A DNA stretch of 64,000 nucleotides, taken from positions 124,001 to 188,000 of the forward strand of contig CANMCX010000005.1 of assembly GCA_947496465.1 (NCBI GenBank), in the 5' to 3' direction. Shown piece after piece: positions 17,553-27,148 of this stretch. Position 1 is the stretch's first letter. Each line of letters starts with the position of its first letter. Source of the DNA: Marinifilum_A sediminis (GTDB taxonomy: Bacteria; Bacteroidota; Bacteroidia; Bacteroidales; Marinifilaceae). The notes below the pieces were generated by a model that searched no databases, was not told where the DNA came from, and saw nothing but the letters and a program-made list of their open reading frames with translations. A program made the translations under genes and the position numbers.

Positions 17553-18461
17553 TTATCGTTTATCCCAAACCAAATTCACTTGATCTCTTCCAACTTTCAT
17601 TCTTAAGTATCTTCCCATCGGTAATGCCCAATTCTCATCAATATGACCAGCTGGAAAATCATATACAACAGGATAGGAATAATTTTCGACAGCTTCCTCT
17701 ATTATTTCGTATGCAGATTTGCCAAAATTTGGGTCTCCTGCCTTCATATCACTCATGCCTCCGACAATTAATCCTTGTATTCCTGATAGCTTACCACCCA
17801 TTTTCAAATTCAACATCATTCTATCCAAATGATACAATTGTTCCCCCACATCTTCAATAAACAAAATTTTTCCATGGGTTTCAAAATCCATAATTGTTCC
17901 TCTAAGACTATATAAAATAGATAAATTACCACCTATTAATTCACCTTCAGCATCTCCAATTCTATTGTATTCATGAGATTTAATTTCGTAATCCTCGATC
18001 TTGCCCATCAAAGTATTAATCATGCTATTAACCGATTTATTTTCTCCATGATCTGGAAAGTTAATTGGCATTGTCGAATGAAGACTTTCTACTTCAAGAA
18101 TATTATTTAAATAAGTATGAAAAATTGTGATATCACTATAACCAACAATCCACTTTGGCTTACGAATAAACAAATCAAAATCGATATGTTCTAAAATCCT
18201 AACACTTCCATAACCTCCTCTTGCACATAAAATTGCTTTAATTTCAGGATCATTCAGCATCGATTGAAAATCATAAAGCCTATCAATATCTTTTCCTGCA
18301 AACTGATGATATTCATCAAAAACATGTTTACCCAACACAACTTTTAATCCTGCTGATTCTAATTTATTTACAGCAATCCCCACTTTATCGGGCTCAATTT
18401 TACCCGCAGGTGATACAATTCCAATTTTATCTCCTTTTTTCAGGGCAGCTGGCTGATACAT
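17553..18461 (-). CDS. ldcA: LD-carboxypeptidase (S66 family)
   Basis: 302 residues with the S66 Ser-Glu-His triad: Ser109 (VGYSDIT), Glu203 (FIEDVGE) and His273 (PAGHIDENWALPMG). The 'CARGGYGSVRIL' motif precedes Ser109. The family removes the terminal D-Ala from L,D-linked tetrapeptides during murein recycling. No signal peptide is visible, in line with a cytoplasmic enzyme. Confidence 0.92.
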   Translation of the reverse strand: MYQPAALKKGDKIGIVSPAGKIEPDKVGIAVNKLESAGLKVVLGKHVFDEYHQFAGKDIDRLYDFQSMLNDPEIKAILCARGGYGSVRILEHIDFDLFIRKPKWIVGYSDITIFHTYLNNILEVESLHSTMPINFPDHGENKSVNSMINTLMGKIEDYEIKSHEYNRIGDAEGELIGGNLSILYSLRGTIMDFETHGKILFIEDVGEQLYHLDRMMLNLKMGGKLSGIQGLIVGGMSDMKAGDPNFGKSAYEIIEEAVENYSYPVVYDFPAGHIDENWALPMGRYLRMKVGRDQVNLVWDKR

Positions 18462-18542
18462 ATCTATTTAGTTTTTTTAAGAAGTAAGCTTAAATTAAGA
18501 ATAAAATACAAAGGGATAACAAATTTTTTGGCAATTCTATCT

Positions 18543-18550
18543 TATCTTTG
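18543..18550 (+). promoter_or_regulatory. -7 box of metG
   Basis: TATCTTTG matches the TAnnTTTG consensus. It leaves a leader of about 110 bases before the ATG at 18664, in which I see no known riboswitch or T-box. Confidence 0.5.
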
Positions 18551-18663
18551 CGATCAATTCGGCTAAAACTTGAATTTATCCGAAAAGAATAACCAAAATT
18601 AACTTAGGAAGATTTGATCTCAAAGTAGAAAAGCATTTTCCTTTTGAAAAAATAGAATCTCAA

Positions 18664-20694
18664 ATGAAAAAATTCAATAGAACGCTTGTAACTACAGCTT
18701 TGCCGTATGCTAACGGTCCTGTTCATGTCGGTCACTTAGCCGGCGTTTATGTTCCAGCAGATATCTACACCAGATACCTAAGAATGAAAGGTGAAGATGT
18801 TCTTTTAATTGGTGGTTCGGACGAGCACGGTGTACCAATTACTATTAAAGCAAAAAAGGAAGGAATAACTCCACAAGACGTTGTTGATAAATATCACAAT
18901 ATCATTAAAGATTCGTTTGAGAAATTTGGTATTTCTTTTGATGTTTACTCTCGTACAAGTTCAAAAACTCATGCCGAAACCGCTTCTGAATTTTTTAAAA
19001 CATTGCATGAAAAAGGTGAGTTTATTGAAAAAACAAGTGAGCAATATTACGATGCTGATGCCAATCAGTTTTTAGCAGATAGATATATTACCGGAACTTG
19101 TCCTCATTGTAATAATGAAGGTGCTTATGGAGATCAGTGTGAAAGTTGTGGTACTTCTTTAAATGCAACGGATTTGATTAATCCTACATCATCGATTACA
19201 GGAAACAAGCCCGAATTAAAAGAAACCAAACATTGGTATTTACCTCTTGATAAGTATGAACCATACCTAAAGCAATGGATTCTTGAAGAGCATAAAGAGT
19301 GGAAGCCAAATGTTTACGGTCAATGTAAATCGTGGTTAGATAGCGGATTACATCCACGTGCGGTAACTCGTGATTTGGATTGGGGAGTTCCTGTACCTGT
19401 TGATGGTGGAGAAGGAAAAGTTCTTTACGTGTGGTTCGATGCTCCAATTGGATACATTTCGGCAACGAAAGAGCACACTCCTGATTGGGAGAAATATTGG
19501 AAAGCTGATGATTCTAAAATGGTTCATTTCATTGGAAAAGATAATATTGTATTCCACTGTATCATTTTCCCTTCGATGCTTAAAGCTGAAGGATCATACA
19601 TTTTACCAGAAAATGTTCCTTCAAATGAGTTTTTAAATCTTGAAGGAGATAAGATTTCTACATCACGAAATTGGGCAGTATGGTTGCATGAGTATTTGGA
19701 AGAATTTCCAGAGAAACAAGATGTATTGAGATATGTTCTTACAGCAAATGCTCCGGAAACAAAAGATAATGATTTCACCTGGAAAGATTTTCAAGCTAGA
19801 AATAACAATGAACTAGTAGCAATTTTAGGAAACTTTGTGAATCGTGCATTGGTTCTTACGCACAAATACTATAAAGGAATAATTCCTGCTGCAGGTGAAC
19901 TATCTGATTTCGATAAAGAAACTCTTGCTGAAATTCCTGTTCTTAAAGAAAAGGTTGAAAAGAACCTTGAGACCTATCATTTCCGCGAAGCTTTAAAAGA
20001 GGCGATGAATTTAGCTCGTTTAGGAAACAAATATTTAGCGGATACCGAACCTTGGAAAGTTGTTAAAACGGATGAAGAGAGAGTTAAAACAATTATGAAT
20101 ATCTGTCTACAGATTTCAGCTAATTTATCAACTCTTCTAGAACCATTCTTGCCATTTTCTGCTGTCAAGCTACGTGAATTCTTAAACATTGAGCGTTTAG
20201 AGTGGGAAAATATTGGAGAGAATGTAATTGAAGCTGGTCATCAGATCAATAAAGCTTCTTTACTTTTCGAAAAAATTGAAGATGCGACAATTCAAGCGCA
20301 AGTAGACAAGTTGTTAGCAACAAAAGCTGCAAATGAAGCAGCTAACAAAGTGGTAACTCCTGCAAAAGAAAATATCAATTTCGATGATTTCATGAAAATG
20401 GATGTTCGTGTTGGTACTATTACTGAAGCAGAAAAAGTAGCAAAAACCAAGAAACTTTTAAAGTTAACTGTTGATACAGGTATCGATCAGAGAACAATTG
20501 TTTCAGGTATTGCTGAGCACTATAAACCTGAAGAGATTATCGGAAAACAAGTAAGTGTTTTGGTAAATCTTGAACCTAAAAAACTAAAAGGAATCGAATC
20601 TCAGGGAATGATTTTAATGGCTGAAGATGCTGATGGAAAACTATCATTTGTTTCACCAGATCAAGCTGTGAAACCAGGATCTGAAATCAGATAA
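18664..20694 (+). CDS. metG: Methionyl-tRNA synthetase with C-terminal tRNA-binding domain
   Basis: 676 residues: class I catalytic domain with the HIGH-type motif '[14 protein letters not shown]', Cys4 zinc knuckles '[17 protein letters not shown]' (about 146-162), and an anticodon-binding helical domain. A C-terminal EMAP-II/Trbp111-like OB fold starts '[20 protein letters not shown]' (about 573 on). The KMSKS loop reads KISTS, a variant common in this family. Length and order match the dimeric bacterial MetG. A strong terminator follows. Confidence 0.97.
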   Translation: MKKFNRTLVTTALPYANGPVHVGHLAGVYVPADIYTRYLRMKGEDVLLIGGSDEHGVPITIKAKKEGITPQDVVDKYHNIIKDSFEKFGISFDVYSRTSSKTHAETASEFFKTLHEKGEFIEKTSEQYYDADANQFLADRYITGTCPHCNNEGAYGDQCESCGTSLNATDLINPTSSITGNKPELKETKHWYLPLDKYEPYLKQWILEEHKEWKPNVYGQCKSWLDSGLHPRAVTRDLDWGVPVPVDGGEGKVLYVWFDAPIGYISATKEHTPDWEKYWKADDSKMVHFIGKDNIVFHCIIFPSMLKAEGSYILPENVPSNEFLNLEGDKISTSRNWAVWLHEYLEEFPEKQDVLRYVLTANAPETKDNDFTWKDFQARNNNELVAILGNFVNRALVLTHKYYKGIIPAAGELSDFDKETLAEIPVLKEKVEKNLETYHFREALKEAMNLARLGNKYLADTEPWKVVKTDEERVKTIMNICLQISANLSTLLEPFLPFSAVKLREFLNIERLEWENIGENVIEAGHQINKASLLFEKIEDATIQAQVDKLLATKAANEAANKVVTPAKENINFDDFMKMDVRVGTITEAEKVAKTKKLLKLTVDTGIDQRTIVSGIAEHYKPEEIIGKQVSVLVNLEPKKLKGIESQGMILMAEDADGKLSFVSPDQAVKPGSEIR

Positions 20695-20711
20695 AAATAT
20701 AAATCCAAAAG

Positions 20712-20742
20712 AAAAGCACTATCAATTGATAGTGCTTTTTTT
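20712..20742 (+). terminator. Terminator after metG
   Basis: AAAAGCACTATCAA and TTGATAGTGCTTTT form a 28-base perfect palindrome followed by T residues; an A tract on the left lets it serve the convergent gene too. Confidence 0.85.
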
Positions 20743-20758
20743 ATATATTGCTGAATTG

Positions 20759-21712
20759 CTACTTTTTTAGAACCCAATAGGAAGCCTTTGGATTTGCAGC
20801 AATAACCTTCTTCTTAAATTTATCAACAGCAGTTCTGCTATTAAATTGATTTATTGCTACCGAGTATAAGTTTTTATTCTTAATAATAACTGCCGGATAT
20901 GATTTCAAAATCAACTCCTCTTGTAAGATTTTAGCATTTTCGGTTGTTGTAAAACTTCCTGCAATCAAATAAAATTTATTACTCTCAACTTTATTCAATG
21001 TTACTTTTACAGCTTTCTTTCCAATTTTTGGCTCATATTTTACCAACTCTTCAAGTGGTGATATTTGAGGCTTTAATTGGGCATGCTTTTCTGTAATATC
21101 AGTTTTCTCATTTGAAAATCCCATTGATGCCGAATTCAAAAATGAATTGTTCTCAGTACTCATTGGAACAATAGCAACAGCTAATAAACAAGCTGCGGCA
21201 GCCGCTGTATACCACATTCTTTTTGTGATGAATAAAGTTTTTACTTTTTCAGATTTAACACTGATATTTTGAATTCTCTCTTCAACAGGCTTATTAAACT
21301 GAGTAAAAGGAATTTGTTCCAATCCAAAAGCATCAACCAAATAATTAATATTATCCGTTGGTTCGAATTGTAGATTATGCCTTTTATCGTTGTAAAATGA
21401 ACCAATATTATTCAGTTCAACTTTTTCTCCGCGTTGAATTCTAACACGCATATCTTCGATGAAAAACTGAACCGATTTTTCAGCTTCAGCATAGTTCAAA
21501 TTTTCACATTCAGCCAAATGATTTACCAATAAACCATCATTCTGATTCAAATTTCGATTGAAACCAATATCTTTTGAAGGAGGAGTAACTATTTGCTTAT
21601 TTTCCTCAAACTTAGCTGATTTGTAATTGGCTACAAATCCACCAAATCCAGGTAAAATTACACAGTCGTGTACAAATAATAAATCCTCGATATATTTTGA
21701 TACTTCAAGCAT
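20759..21712 (-). CDS. HU-CCDC81-like and SPOR domain membrane protein
   Basis: Two prokaryotic CCDC81-type HU-like domains fill about residues 1-135 ('VSKYIEDLLFVHDCVILPGFGGFVA', then 'VELNNIGSFYNDKRHNLQFEP'). A membrane helix follows near 168-184 and a SPOR domain at about 242-317 ('KFYLIAGSFTTTENAKILQEEL'). SPOR domains bind denuded peptidoglycan at division sites, so a role in cell envelope or division is likely. Start is the ATG at 21712; a TTG three codons earlier overlaps the -7 box and is not a credible start. 317 aa. Confidence 0.85.
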   Translation of the reverse strand: MLEVSKYIEDLLFVHDCVILPGFGGFVANYKSAKFEENKQIVTPPSKDIGFNRNLNQNDGLLVNHLAECENLNYAEAEKSVQFFIEDMRVRIQRGEKVELNNIGSFYNDKRHNLQFEPTDNINYLVDAFGLEQIPFTQFNKPVEERIQNISVKSEKVKTLFITKRMWYTAAAAACLLAVAIVPMSTENNSFLNSASMGFSNEKTDITEKHAQLKPQISPLEELVKYEPKIGKKAVKVTLNKVESNKFYLIAGSFTTTENAKILQEELILKSYPAVIIKNKNLYSVAINQFNSRTAVDKFKKKVIAANPKASYWVLKK

Positions 21713-21718
21713 AGTATA

Positions 21719-21726
21719 CAAATATA
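21719..21726 (-). promoter_or_regulatory. -7 box directly ahead of the HU/SPOR gene (leaderless candidate)
   Basis: TATATTTG on the minus strand is an exact consensus match and ends six bases before the ATG at 21712. That places the expected transcription start at the A of the start codon. Confidence 0.5.
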
Positions 21727-21886
21727 ATTAAAAATAAATGTCACTCAAATGGATATTTTGCGTATACATAGCAATCTTTTAATAATCAGCGAATTCCGCT
21801 TTCAAAATTAATTTAACTAAATTATATAAGAATATCTATAAAAATCGACTTAATTTTACTTATCAATTCGATACATTAAAACTATT

Positions 21887-22921
21887 ATGAAAAAACAAAT
21901 TCTTGTTGCCGGAGGTACTGGATATATAGGTTCTCACACGGCTGTTGAACTACAAAACAATGGTTTCGAAGTAATTATTGCTGATAATTTATCAAATTCT
22001 AAAATTGAAGTACTTGATGGTATTGAATCAATTACCGGAATCAGACCCATCTTTGAAAAGGTAGATCTTAGTGTAATTGAAGAAACCGAAGCATTTTTTA
22101 AAAAGTATCCGAATTTAGAAGCAATAATACATTTTGCCGCAAATAAAGCTGTTGGAGAATCGGTTGCAAAACCTCTAATGTATTATCGTAACAACTTAAA
22201 TTCCTTGATGAATATGTTGGAAGCGATGAAGGAACATAACATTCCAAACCTCGTATTTTCCTCTTCATGTACAGTTTATGGACAACCAGATAAGCTTCCG
22301 GTTACAGAATCAACTCCACGTAAAGAAGCTGAATCACCTTATGGTAATACAAAATCTATCAGTGAAGATATTATTAGAGATACTGTAAAAGCTCATCCAA
22401 ACTTAAACGGAATTGCTCTAAGATATTTCAATCCTATTGGGGCTCATCCATCTGCAAAAATTGGAGAATTGCCTCTTGGAGTGCCAAATAATTTGATTCC
22501 ATTCATCACTCAAACTGTTGCTGGTATCCGTCAGGAGCTTAGTGTTTTTGGTGATGATTACAACACTCCCGATGGATCTTGTATAAGAGATTATATAAAT
22601 GTAGTTGATTTGGCAAAGGCTCATGTTGTAGCAATAGAGAGATTGCTTATGAACAAACAAAACTCAAATTACGAATATTTTAATGTTGGAACAGGCGAAG
22701 GAGTTTCTGTTCTTGAAATTATAGAAGGATTTGAAAGATCAACAGGAGAGAAAGTTCCTCATAAAATTGTTGCTCGTCGCCCTGGTGATGTTGAGCAAAT
22801 ATACGCAGATACCTCCTTTGCAAATAAAAGCTTAGGATGGAAATCGGAAAGTACACTTGATGATACCTTGTTATCAGCTTGGAAATGGCAAGAAAACTTA
22901 AAGAAAGAAGAAGTAAAATAG
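21887..22921 (+). CDS. galE: UDP-glucose 4-epimerase
   Basis: 344-residue extended short-chain dehydrogenase with NAD-binding GGTGYIGSH (residues 9-17). Catalytic Tyr152 and Lys156 are in 'YGNTK', with the 'SSSCTVYG' strand ahead of them. It interconverts UDP-galactose and UDP-glucose, completing the Leloir pathway with galK and galT found 17 kb away. It is followed after 31 bp by rfbB, so it may serve mainly envelope sugar supply here. Confidence 0.95.
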   Translation: MKKQILVAGGTGYIGSHTAVELQNNGFEVIIADNLSNSKIEVLDGIESITGIRPIFEKVDLSVIEETEAFFKKYPNLEAIIHFAANKAVGESVAKPLMYYRNNLNSLMNMLEAMKEHNIPNLVFSSSCTVYGQPDKLPVTESTPRKEAESPYGNTKSISEDIIRDTVKAHPNLNGIALRYFNPIGAHPSAKIGELPLGVPNNLIPFITQTVAGIRQELSVFGDDYNTPDGSCIRDYINVVDLAKAHVVAIERLLMNKQNSNYEYFNVGTGEGVSVLEIIEGFERSTGEKVPHKIVARRPGDVEQIYADTSFANKSLGWKSESTLDDTLLSAWKWQENLKKEEVK

Positions 22922-22952
22922 AACAATCACATACACTTAAACATTACGACCA

Positions 22953-24008
22953 ATGAAAAAGAAAATTCTAATTACGGGAGGAGCCGGATTTATTGGATCT
23001 CATGTAGTTCGCTTATTCGTTAACAAATATCCCGAATATCAAATCATCAATTTAGATGCTTTAACTTATGCTGGGAATTTGGAGAACCTAAAAGATATTG
23101 ATTCGAAGTCCAATTACATTTTCGTAAAAGGTAATATTACTGATTTGGCTTTTGTAACTGAATTGTTTCAAGAGTTTAAATTTGATGGTGTTTTGCATTT
23201 AGCCGCCGAATCGCACGTCGATCGTTCAATCTCAGATCCTCTTGCCTTTATAACCACTAACATTGTTGGAACAGTTAATCTTTTGAATGCTGCCAAAGAA
23301 TTGTGGAAAGGGGAGATGGATGATAAGAAATTTTATCACATTTCGACCGATGAAGTATATGGTTCGCTAGGTCCAACCGGAAAATTTACCGAGACAACGC
23401 CTTACGATCCAAGAAGTCCATATTCTGCATCAAAGGCAAGTTCCGATCATTTGGTTCGTGCTTATTTCCATACTTATAAGTTGCCTGTTGTACTATCGAA
23501 CTGTTCTAATAATTACGGTGCAAACCAGTTCCCTGAAAAATTAATCCCATTGGTGATCAACAATATTAAAAACTCTAAACCTCTCCCAATATATGGCAAA
23601 GGTGATAATATTAGAGATTGGTTATTTGTTGAAGATCACGCTTTGGCTATTGATCAAATTTACCATGAAGGTAGAATTGGGGAAACCTATAATATTGGTG
23701 GCGATAATGAGTGGACAAATATCGATTTAGTGAAAAAGCTATGTGATATCATGGACAAAAAGCTGAATCAGGATATTGGGACTTCTCAAAAACTAATCAC
23801 ATACGTAAAAGATCGAGCTGGTCACGATATGAGATATGCAATTGACGCTTCAAAAATTGAAAAAGAATTGGGATGGAAACCAAGTATTCAGTTCGAGGAA
23901 GGCTTTGAACAAACCATCGATTGGTATTTAGAAAATACAGATTGGCTTGAACGTATTCTTTCTGGCGATTACGAGAAATATTACGAAAATCAATACGATA
24001 ACAGATAA
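22953..24008 (+). CDS. rfbB: dTDP-glucose 4,6-dehydratase
   Basis: 351 residues with NAD-binding GGAGFIGSH (9-17), the dehydratase triad Thr132-Asp133-Glu134 in 'ISTDEVYGSLG', and Tyr157/Lys161 in 'YSASKASSD'. It makes dTDP-4-keto-6-deoxyglucose, the precursor of dTDP-rhamnose. The other rml genes are not in this window. It is the second gene of an operon with galE. Confidence 0.95.
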   Translation: MKKKILITGGAGFIGSHVVRLFVNKYPEYQIINLDALTYAGNLENLKDIDSKSNYIFVKGNITDLAFVTELFQEFKFDGVLHLAAESHVDRSISDPLAFITTNIVGTVNLLNAAKELWKGEMDDKKFYHISTDEVYGSLGPTGKFTETTPYDPRSPYSASKASSDHLVRAYFHTYKLPVVLSNCSNNYGANQFPEKLIPLVINNIKNSKPLPIYGKGDNIRDWLFVEDHALAIDQIYHEGRIGETYNIGGDNEWTNIDLVKKLCDIMDKKLNQDIGTSQKLITYVKDRAGHDMRYAIDASKIEKELGWKPSIQFEEGFEQTIDWYLENTDWLERILSGDYEKYYENQYDNR

Positions 24009-24012
24009 AAAG

Positions 24013-24042
24013 AAAGAGCGATGAATCATCATCGCTCTTTTT
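24013..24042 (+). terminator. Terminator of galE-rfbB
   Basis: Perfect 9-bp stem GAGCGATGA/TCATCGCTC with a 4-base loop and a T5 run. Confidence 0.85.
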
Positions 24043-24060
24043 ATATACTGAAAATACAGA

Positions 24061-25896
24061 TTATTCTACAGTAACTGATTTAGCCAAATTTCGAGGTTGA
24101 TCTACATTACAACCGCGCAATACAGCAATGTAATATGAAATCAACTGGAATGGTACAACAGTTAATAAAGGAGCCAATGCTTCCAATGTTTCAGGAATTT
24201 CAATAACGTAATCAGCCATTTCACCAATTACAGTATCTCCTTCCGTTACAATCGCAATAACATGACCTTTACGCGCTTTTACCTCCTGAATATTACTTAC
24301 AATTTTCTCGTAAGATTTATCCTTGGTTGCAGCAACAAATACCGGCATGTGCTCATCAATCAAAGCAATTGGTCCATGTTTCATTTCAGCAGCAGGATAC
24401 CCTTCTGCATGAATATAAGAGATCTCTTTTAATTTAAGTGCTCCTTCCAAAGCAACAGGGAAAAGAAATCCACGACCTAAATACAATGCATTTGTAGATT
24501 CAACATATCTCTTAGAAAGTTCCTTAATATCCTGATCTTTCTCTAAAATTCGACCAATCTTTTCAGGTAACTTTGCAAATTCTTCAATTAATTTGTGATA
24601 CTCTTCTTTCTCAAGCGTACCTTTTCGGTAACCTACCACCATTGCCATCATGGTAAGAACGGTAACTTGCGCAGTAAACGCCTTTGTTGAAGCAACTCCA
24701 ATTTCTGGTCCTGCGTGAGTATAAACTCCTGCATGCGTCTCTCTTGGAATACTTGATCCAACAACATTACAGATACCTAAAACCGTAGCTCCAGATTCTT
24801 TTGCCAATTTAATTGCGGCCAATGTATCAGCGGTTTCACCACTCTGACTAATTGCCAAAACAATATCATCTTCAAAAATCACAGGATTTCTATAACGGAA
24901 TTCAGAAGCATATTCAACTTCAACCGGAATTCTGGCAAATTCTTCAAACAAATATTCACCAACCATTCCAGCGTGCCATGAAGTACCACAACCAATGATT
25001 AAAATTCGGCGTGCATTTACCAATTTTGGAATTACATCGTTGATTCCTCCAAGAAATACTTCTTTATTTTGAGCAGATACTCTACCACGAATGGTATCGT
25101 GAATAGAACTGGTTTGTTCGAAAATTTCCTTTAACATGAAATGCTCGTAACCACCTTTTTCAATTTGTTCAATATCTAAATCAAGATGCTGAATATGAGG
25201 AGTTAACTTATCATTCTGAATTGTTTTCAATGTCAATTCATCGCGACTAATAATAGCAACATCATTATCATTTAAATAGATCACACTTTGAGTATATTCT
25301 ATAATTGGAGTAGCATCCGAAGCCAGGAAATATTCCCCATTTCCAACACCAACTACAAGCGGACTACCTTTCCTTGCAGCGATCAACTGATCCGGTTCAT
25401 CTTCGGCGATAACAACCAAACCATAAGCACCAACTACTTTTGTAAGCGCCAAACGAACTGCTATTTCAGCAGATACTTCACCTTTAAGGTAGATGTACTC
25501 AATCAAATTAGCCAACACCTCTGTATCGGTATCACTTTGGAAAGTATATCCTCGTTTTACTAATTTGTCTTTTAGAAAAGAATAATTTTCAATAATCCCG
25601 TTATGGATAATTGTAAATTTATTATTCATCGAACAATGTGGATGAGCATTTTCATCATTAGGCTCACCATGTGTTGCCCAACGAGTATGTCCAATTCCAA
25701 TTGATCCCGAAATATCACTTCCTTTTACGTGATTTTCCAGATCTATAACTTTTCCTTTACACTTAAATACCTGAGTTTGGTTTGTACGTAATGCAATACC
25801 AGCAGAATCATATCCGCGATATTCCAATCTTTTTAAACCATTGACCAGAATGGGATAAGCATCCTTATCTCCAATGTAACCAACTATTCCACACAT
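24061..25896 (-). CDS. glmS: Glutamine-fructose-6-phosphate aminotransferase
   Basis: 611 residues beginning MCGIVGYIG, so Cys2 becomes the N-terminal nucleophile of the glutaminase domain. Two SIS isomerase domains follow ('GCGTSWHAG', 'ISQSGETADT'), and the C-terminus 'DQPRNLAKSVTVE' is characteristic of the family. It makes glucosamine-6-phosphate for peptidoglycan and LPS. The roughly 250-bp region upstream holds no glmS ribozyme that I can recognise. Confidence 0.97.
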   Translation of the reverse strand: MCGIVGYIGDKDAYPILVNGLKRLEYRGYDSAGIALRTNQTQVFKCKGKVIDLENHVKGSDISGSIGIGHTRWATHGEPNDENAHPHCSMNNKFTIIHNGIIENYSFLKDKLVKRGYTFQSDTDTEVLANLIEYIYLKGEVSAEIAVRLALTKVVGAYGLVVIAEDEPDQLIAARKGSPLVVGVGNGEYFLASDATPIIEYTQSVIYLNDNDVAIISRDELTLKTIQNDKLTPHIQHLDLDIEQIEKGGYEHFMLKEIFEQTSSIHDTIRGRVSAQNKEVFLGGINDVIPKLVNARRILIIGCGTSWHAGMVGEYLFEEFARIPVEVEYASEFRYRNPVIFEDDIVLAISQSGETADTLAAIKLAKESGATVLGICNVVGSSIPRETHAGVYTHAGPEIGVASTKAFTAQVTVLTMMAMVVGYRKGTLEKEEYHKLIEEFAKLPEKIGRILEKDQDIKELSKRYVESTNALYLGRGFLFPVALEGALKLKEISYIHAEGYPAAEMKHGPIALIDEHMPVFVAATKDKSYEKIVSNIQEVKARKGHVIAIVTEGDTVIGEMADYVIEIPETLEALAPLLTVVPFQLISYYIAVLRGCNVDQPRNLAKSVTVE

Positions 25897-26087
25897 AAAT
25901 ACATAATTTACGATTTCGGTACCACGCGAAACCGGATTTTTATTTTCTTAATAAAATAATCATACTTTCCTTACTATAAGAGTTTTACAGAAATAAAAGT
26001 AGAATCTTTTTCAATTATCATAAATTCATCCTAAAAATACAATAAGTTAAGCTACTCGCCAAACTTAAACACTTAATAATTTGGCAT

Positions 26088-26125
26088 AAAAAAAATGCAT
26101 TAATACCGTAGTAATAATGCATTTT
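26088..26125 (-). terminator. Terminator of the GT5-like gene
   Basis: AAAATGCATTA pairs with TAATGCATTTT around a 12-base loop, with a U run on the minus strand. Confidence 0.65.
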
Positions 26126-26145
26126 CTAATCTTATCTAATCTTGT

Positions 26146-26955
26146 TTATTCTGCAACTAACTCATCGTAAAATTCAGAATAAGCAGTGATATATTCTTCT
26201 TTATTCTTATACTCCATAAAAGGTTTCCCTGTTGACTGAGCATAAGCTTTAATTTCTTCATTAATAGTTTCACTTCCCATAATAATAGCATCCGACTGAT
26301 CAATTGCTAATTTATGAAGTGATACGTAATTCGCATCCTCTAAAACTTTTACATCGTCAGCTTCAACACCTTCAATAATTGCTTTATTCTTAAATTCAGA
26401 ACTAAAAGGAGTCTCGAACTCATCATTGTAAATTGAGAATACAACTTTTGTGTCTGTAAATAAAGGATCTTCGTTAAAAGCTTTTTTCAAATACAATGGA
26501 AGCAATCCAGTAAACCATCCTTGACAATGTACTACATCTGGAGCCCATCTTAATTTCTTAACAGTCTCAAGCACACCTCGCGCAAAGAAAATTGCTCTTT
26601 CATCATTATCTTCAAATCCTGCTCCATTTTCATCAAGCAATACTTTCTTTCTATGAAAATAATCTTCATTATCAATAAAGTATACCTGCATTCTTGCAGC
26701 TTGAATCGAAGCCACCTTAATTATTAAGGGATGATCTGTATCATCAATAATTAAATTCATTCCCGACAAGCGGATCACCTCATGCAATTGATTTCTTCTC
26801 TCATTAATACATCCGTATCGAGGCATGAAAGTTCTGATTTCTTTTCCTTTTTCCTGAATTCCCTGCGGCAAATGTCTTCCGATATCAGACATTTCACTTT
26901 CAGGTAAATAAGGGGTAATTTCTTGTGAAACAAACAATACTTTTGTCTTTTCCAT
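26146..26955 (-). CDS. Glycogen/starch synthase N-terminal-domain protein (half-length, probably not a synthase)
   Basis: 269 residues match only the N-terminal GT5 Rossmann half of glycogen synthase: 'VLFVSQEITPY', 'MPRYGCINERR', and 'PDVVHCQGWFTGLLPLYLKK' where synthases have the HDW...P segment. The ADP-glucose-binding KTGGL motif is replaced by 'LPESEMSDIG', and the whole C-terminal GT-B half is missing. It is divergent from panC; this pairing is familiar in Bacteroidota genomes. Annotation as glycogen synthase would be misleading; the real function is unknown. Confidence 0.75.
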   Translation of the reverse strand: MEKTKVLFVSQEITPYLPESEMSDIGRHLPQGIQEKGKEIRTFMPRYGCINERRNQLHEVIRLSGMNLIIDDTDHPLIIKVASIQAARMQVYFIDNEDYFHRKKVLLDENGAGFEDNDERAIFFARGVLETVKKLRWAPDVVHCQGWFTGLLPLYLKKAFNEDPLFTDTKVVFSIYNDEFETPFSSEFKNKAIIEGVEADDVKVLEDANYVSLHKLAIDQSDAIIMGSETINEEIKAYAQSTGKPFMEYKNKEEYITAYSEFYDELVAE

Positions 26956-26988
26956 ATAGTCGCTAAATATTAATACAGATTATCTGCG

Positions 26989-26996
26989 CAAAATTA
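26989..26996 (-). promoter_or_regulatory. -7 box of the GT5-like gene
   Basis: TAATTTTG on the minus strand matches TAnnTTTG. The leader would be about 28 bases. No clear -33 box. Confidence 0.4.
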
Positions 26997-27148
26997 ATAA
27001 AAATAATTCAGAAATGTGATCTTTACCAAAGCTTAAAGCATCTACAATACAATTAAATGCACTTATAATTTCTATTGTAATTATTTATTTATTTTATTTG
27101 CACTCACAATTAAAAATCGAAACGATTTTATAAGATTATTAGAACGGG

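Noticed and set aside
18664..20694. KISTS instead of KMSKS in methionyl-tRNA synthetase as a defect
   Set aside because: The second Lys is replaced, but this variant is common among related MetG proteins and the rest of the enzyme is complete.
24061..26145. glmS ribozyme upstream of glmS
   Set aside because: The sequence upstream of 25896 on the minus strand has no recognisable ribozyme core, and this ribozyme is typical of Firmicutes.
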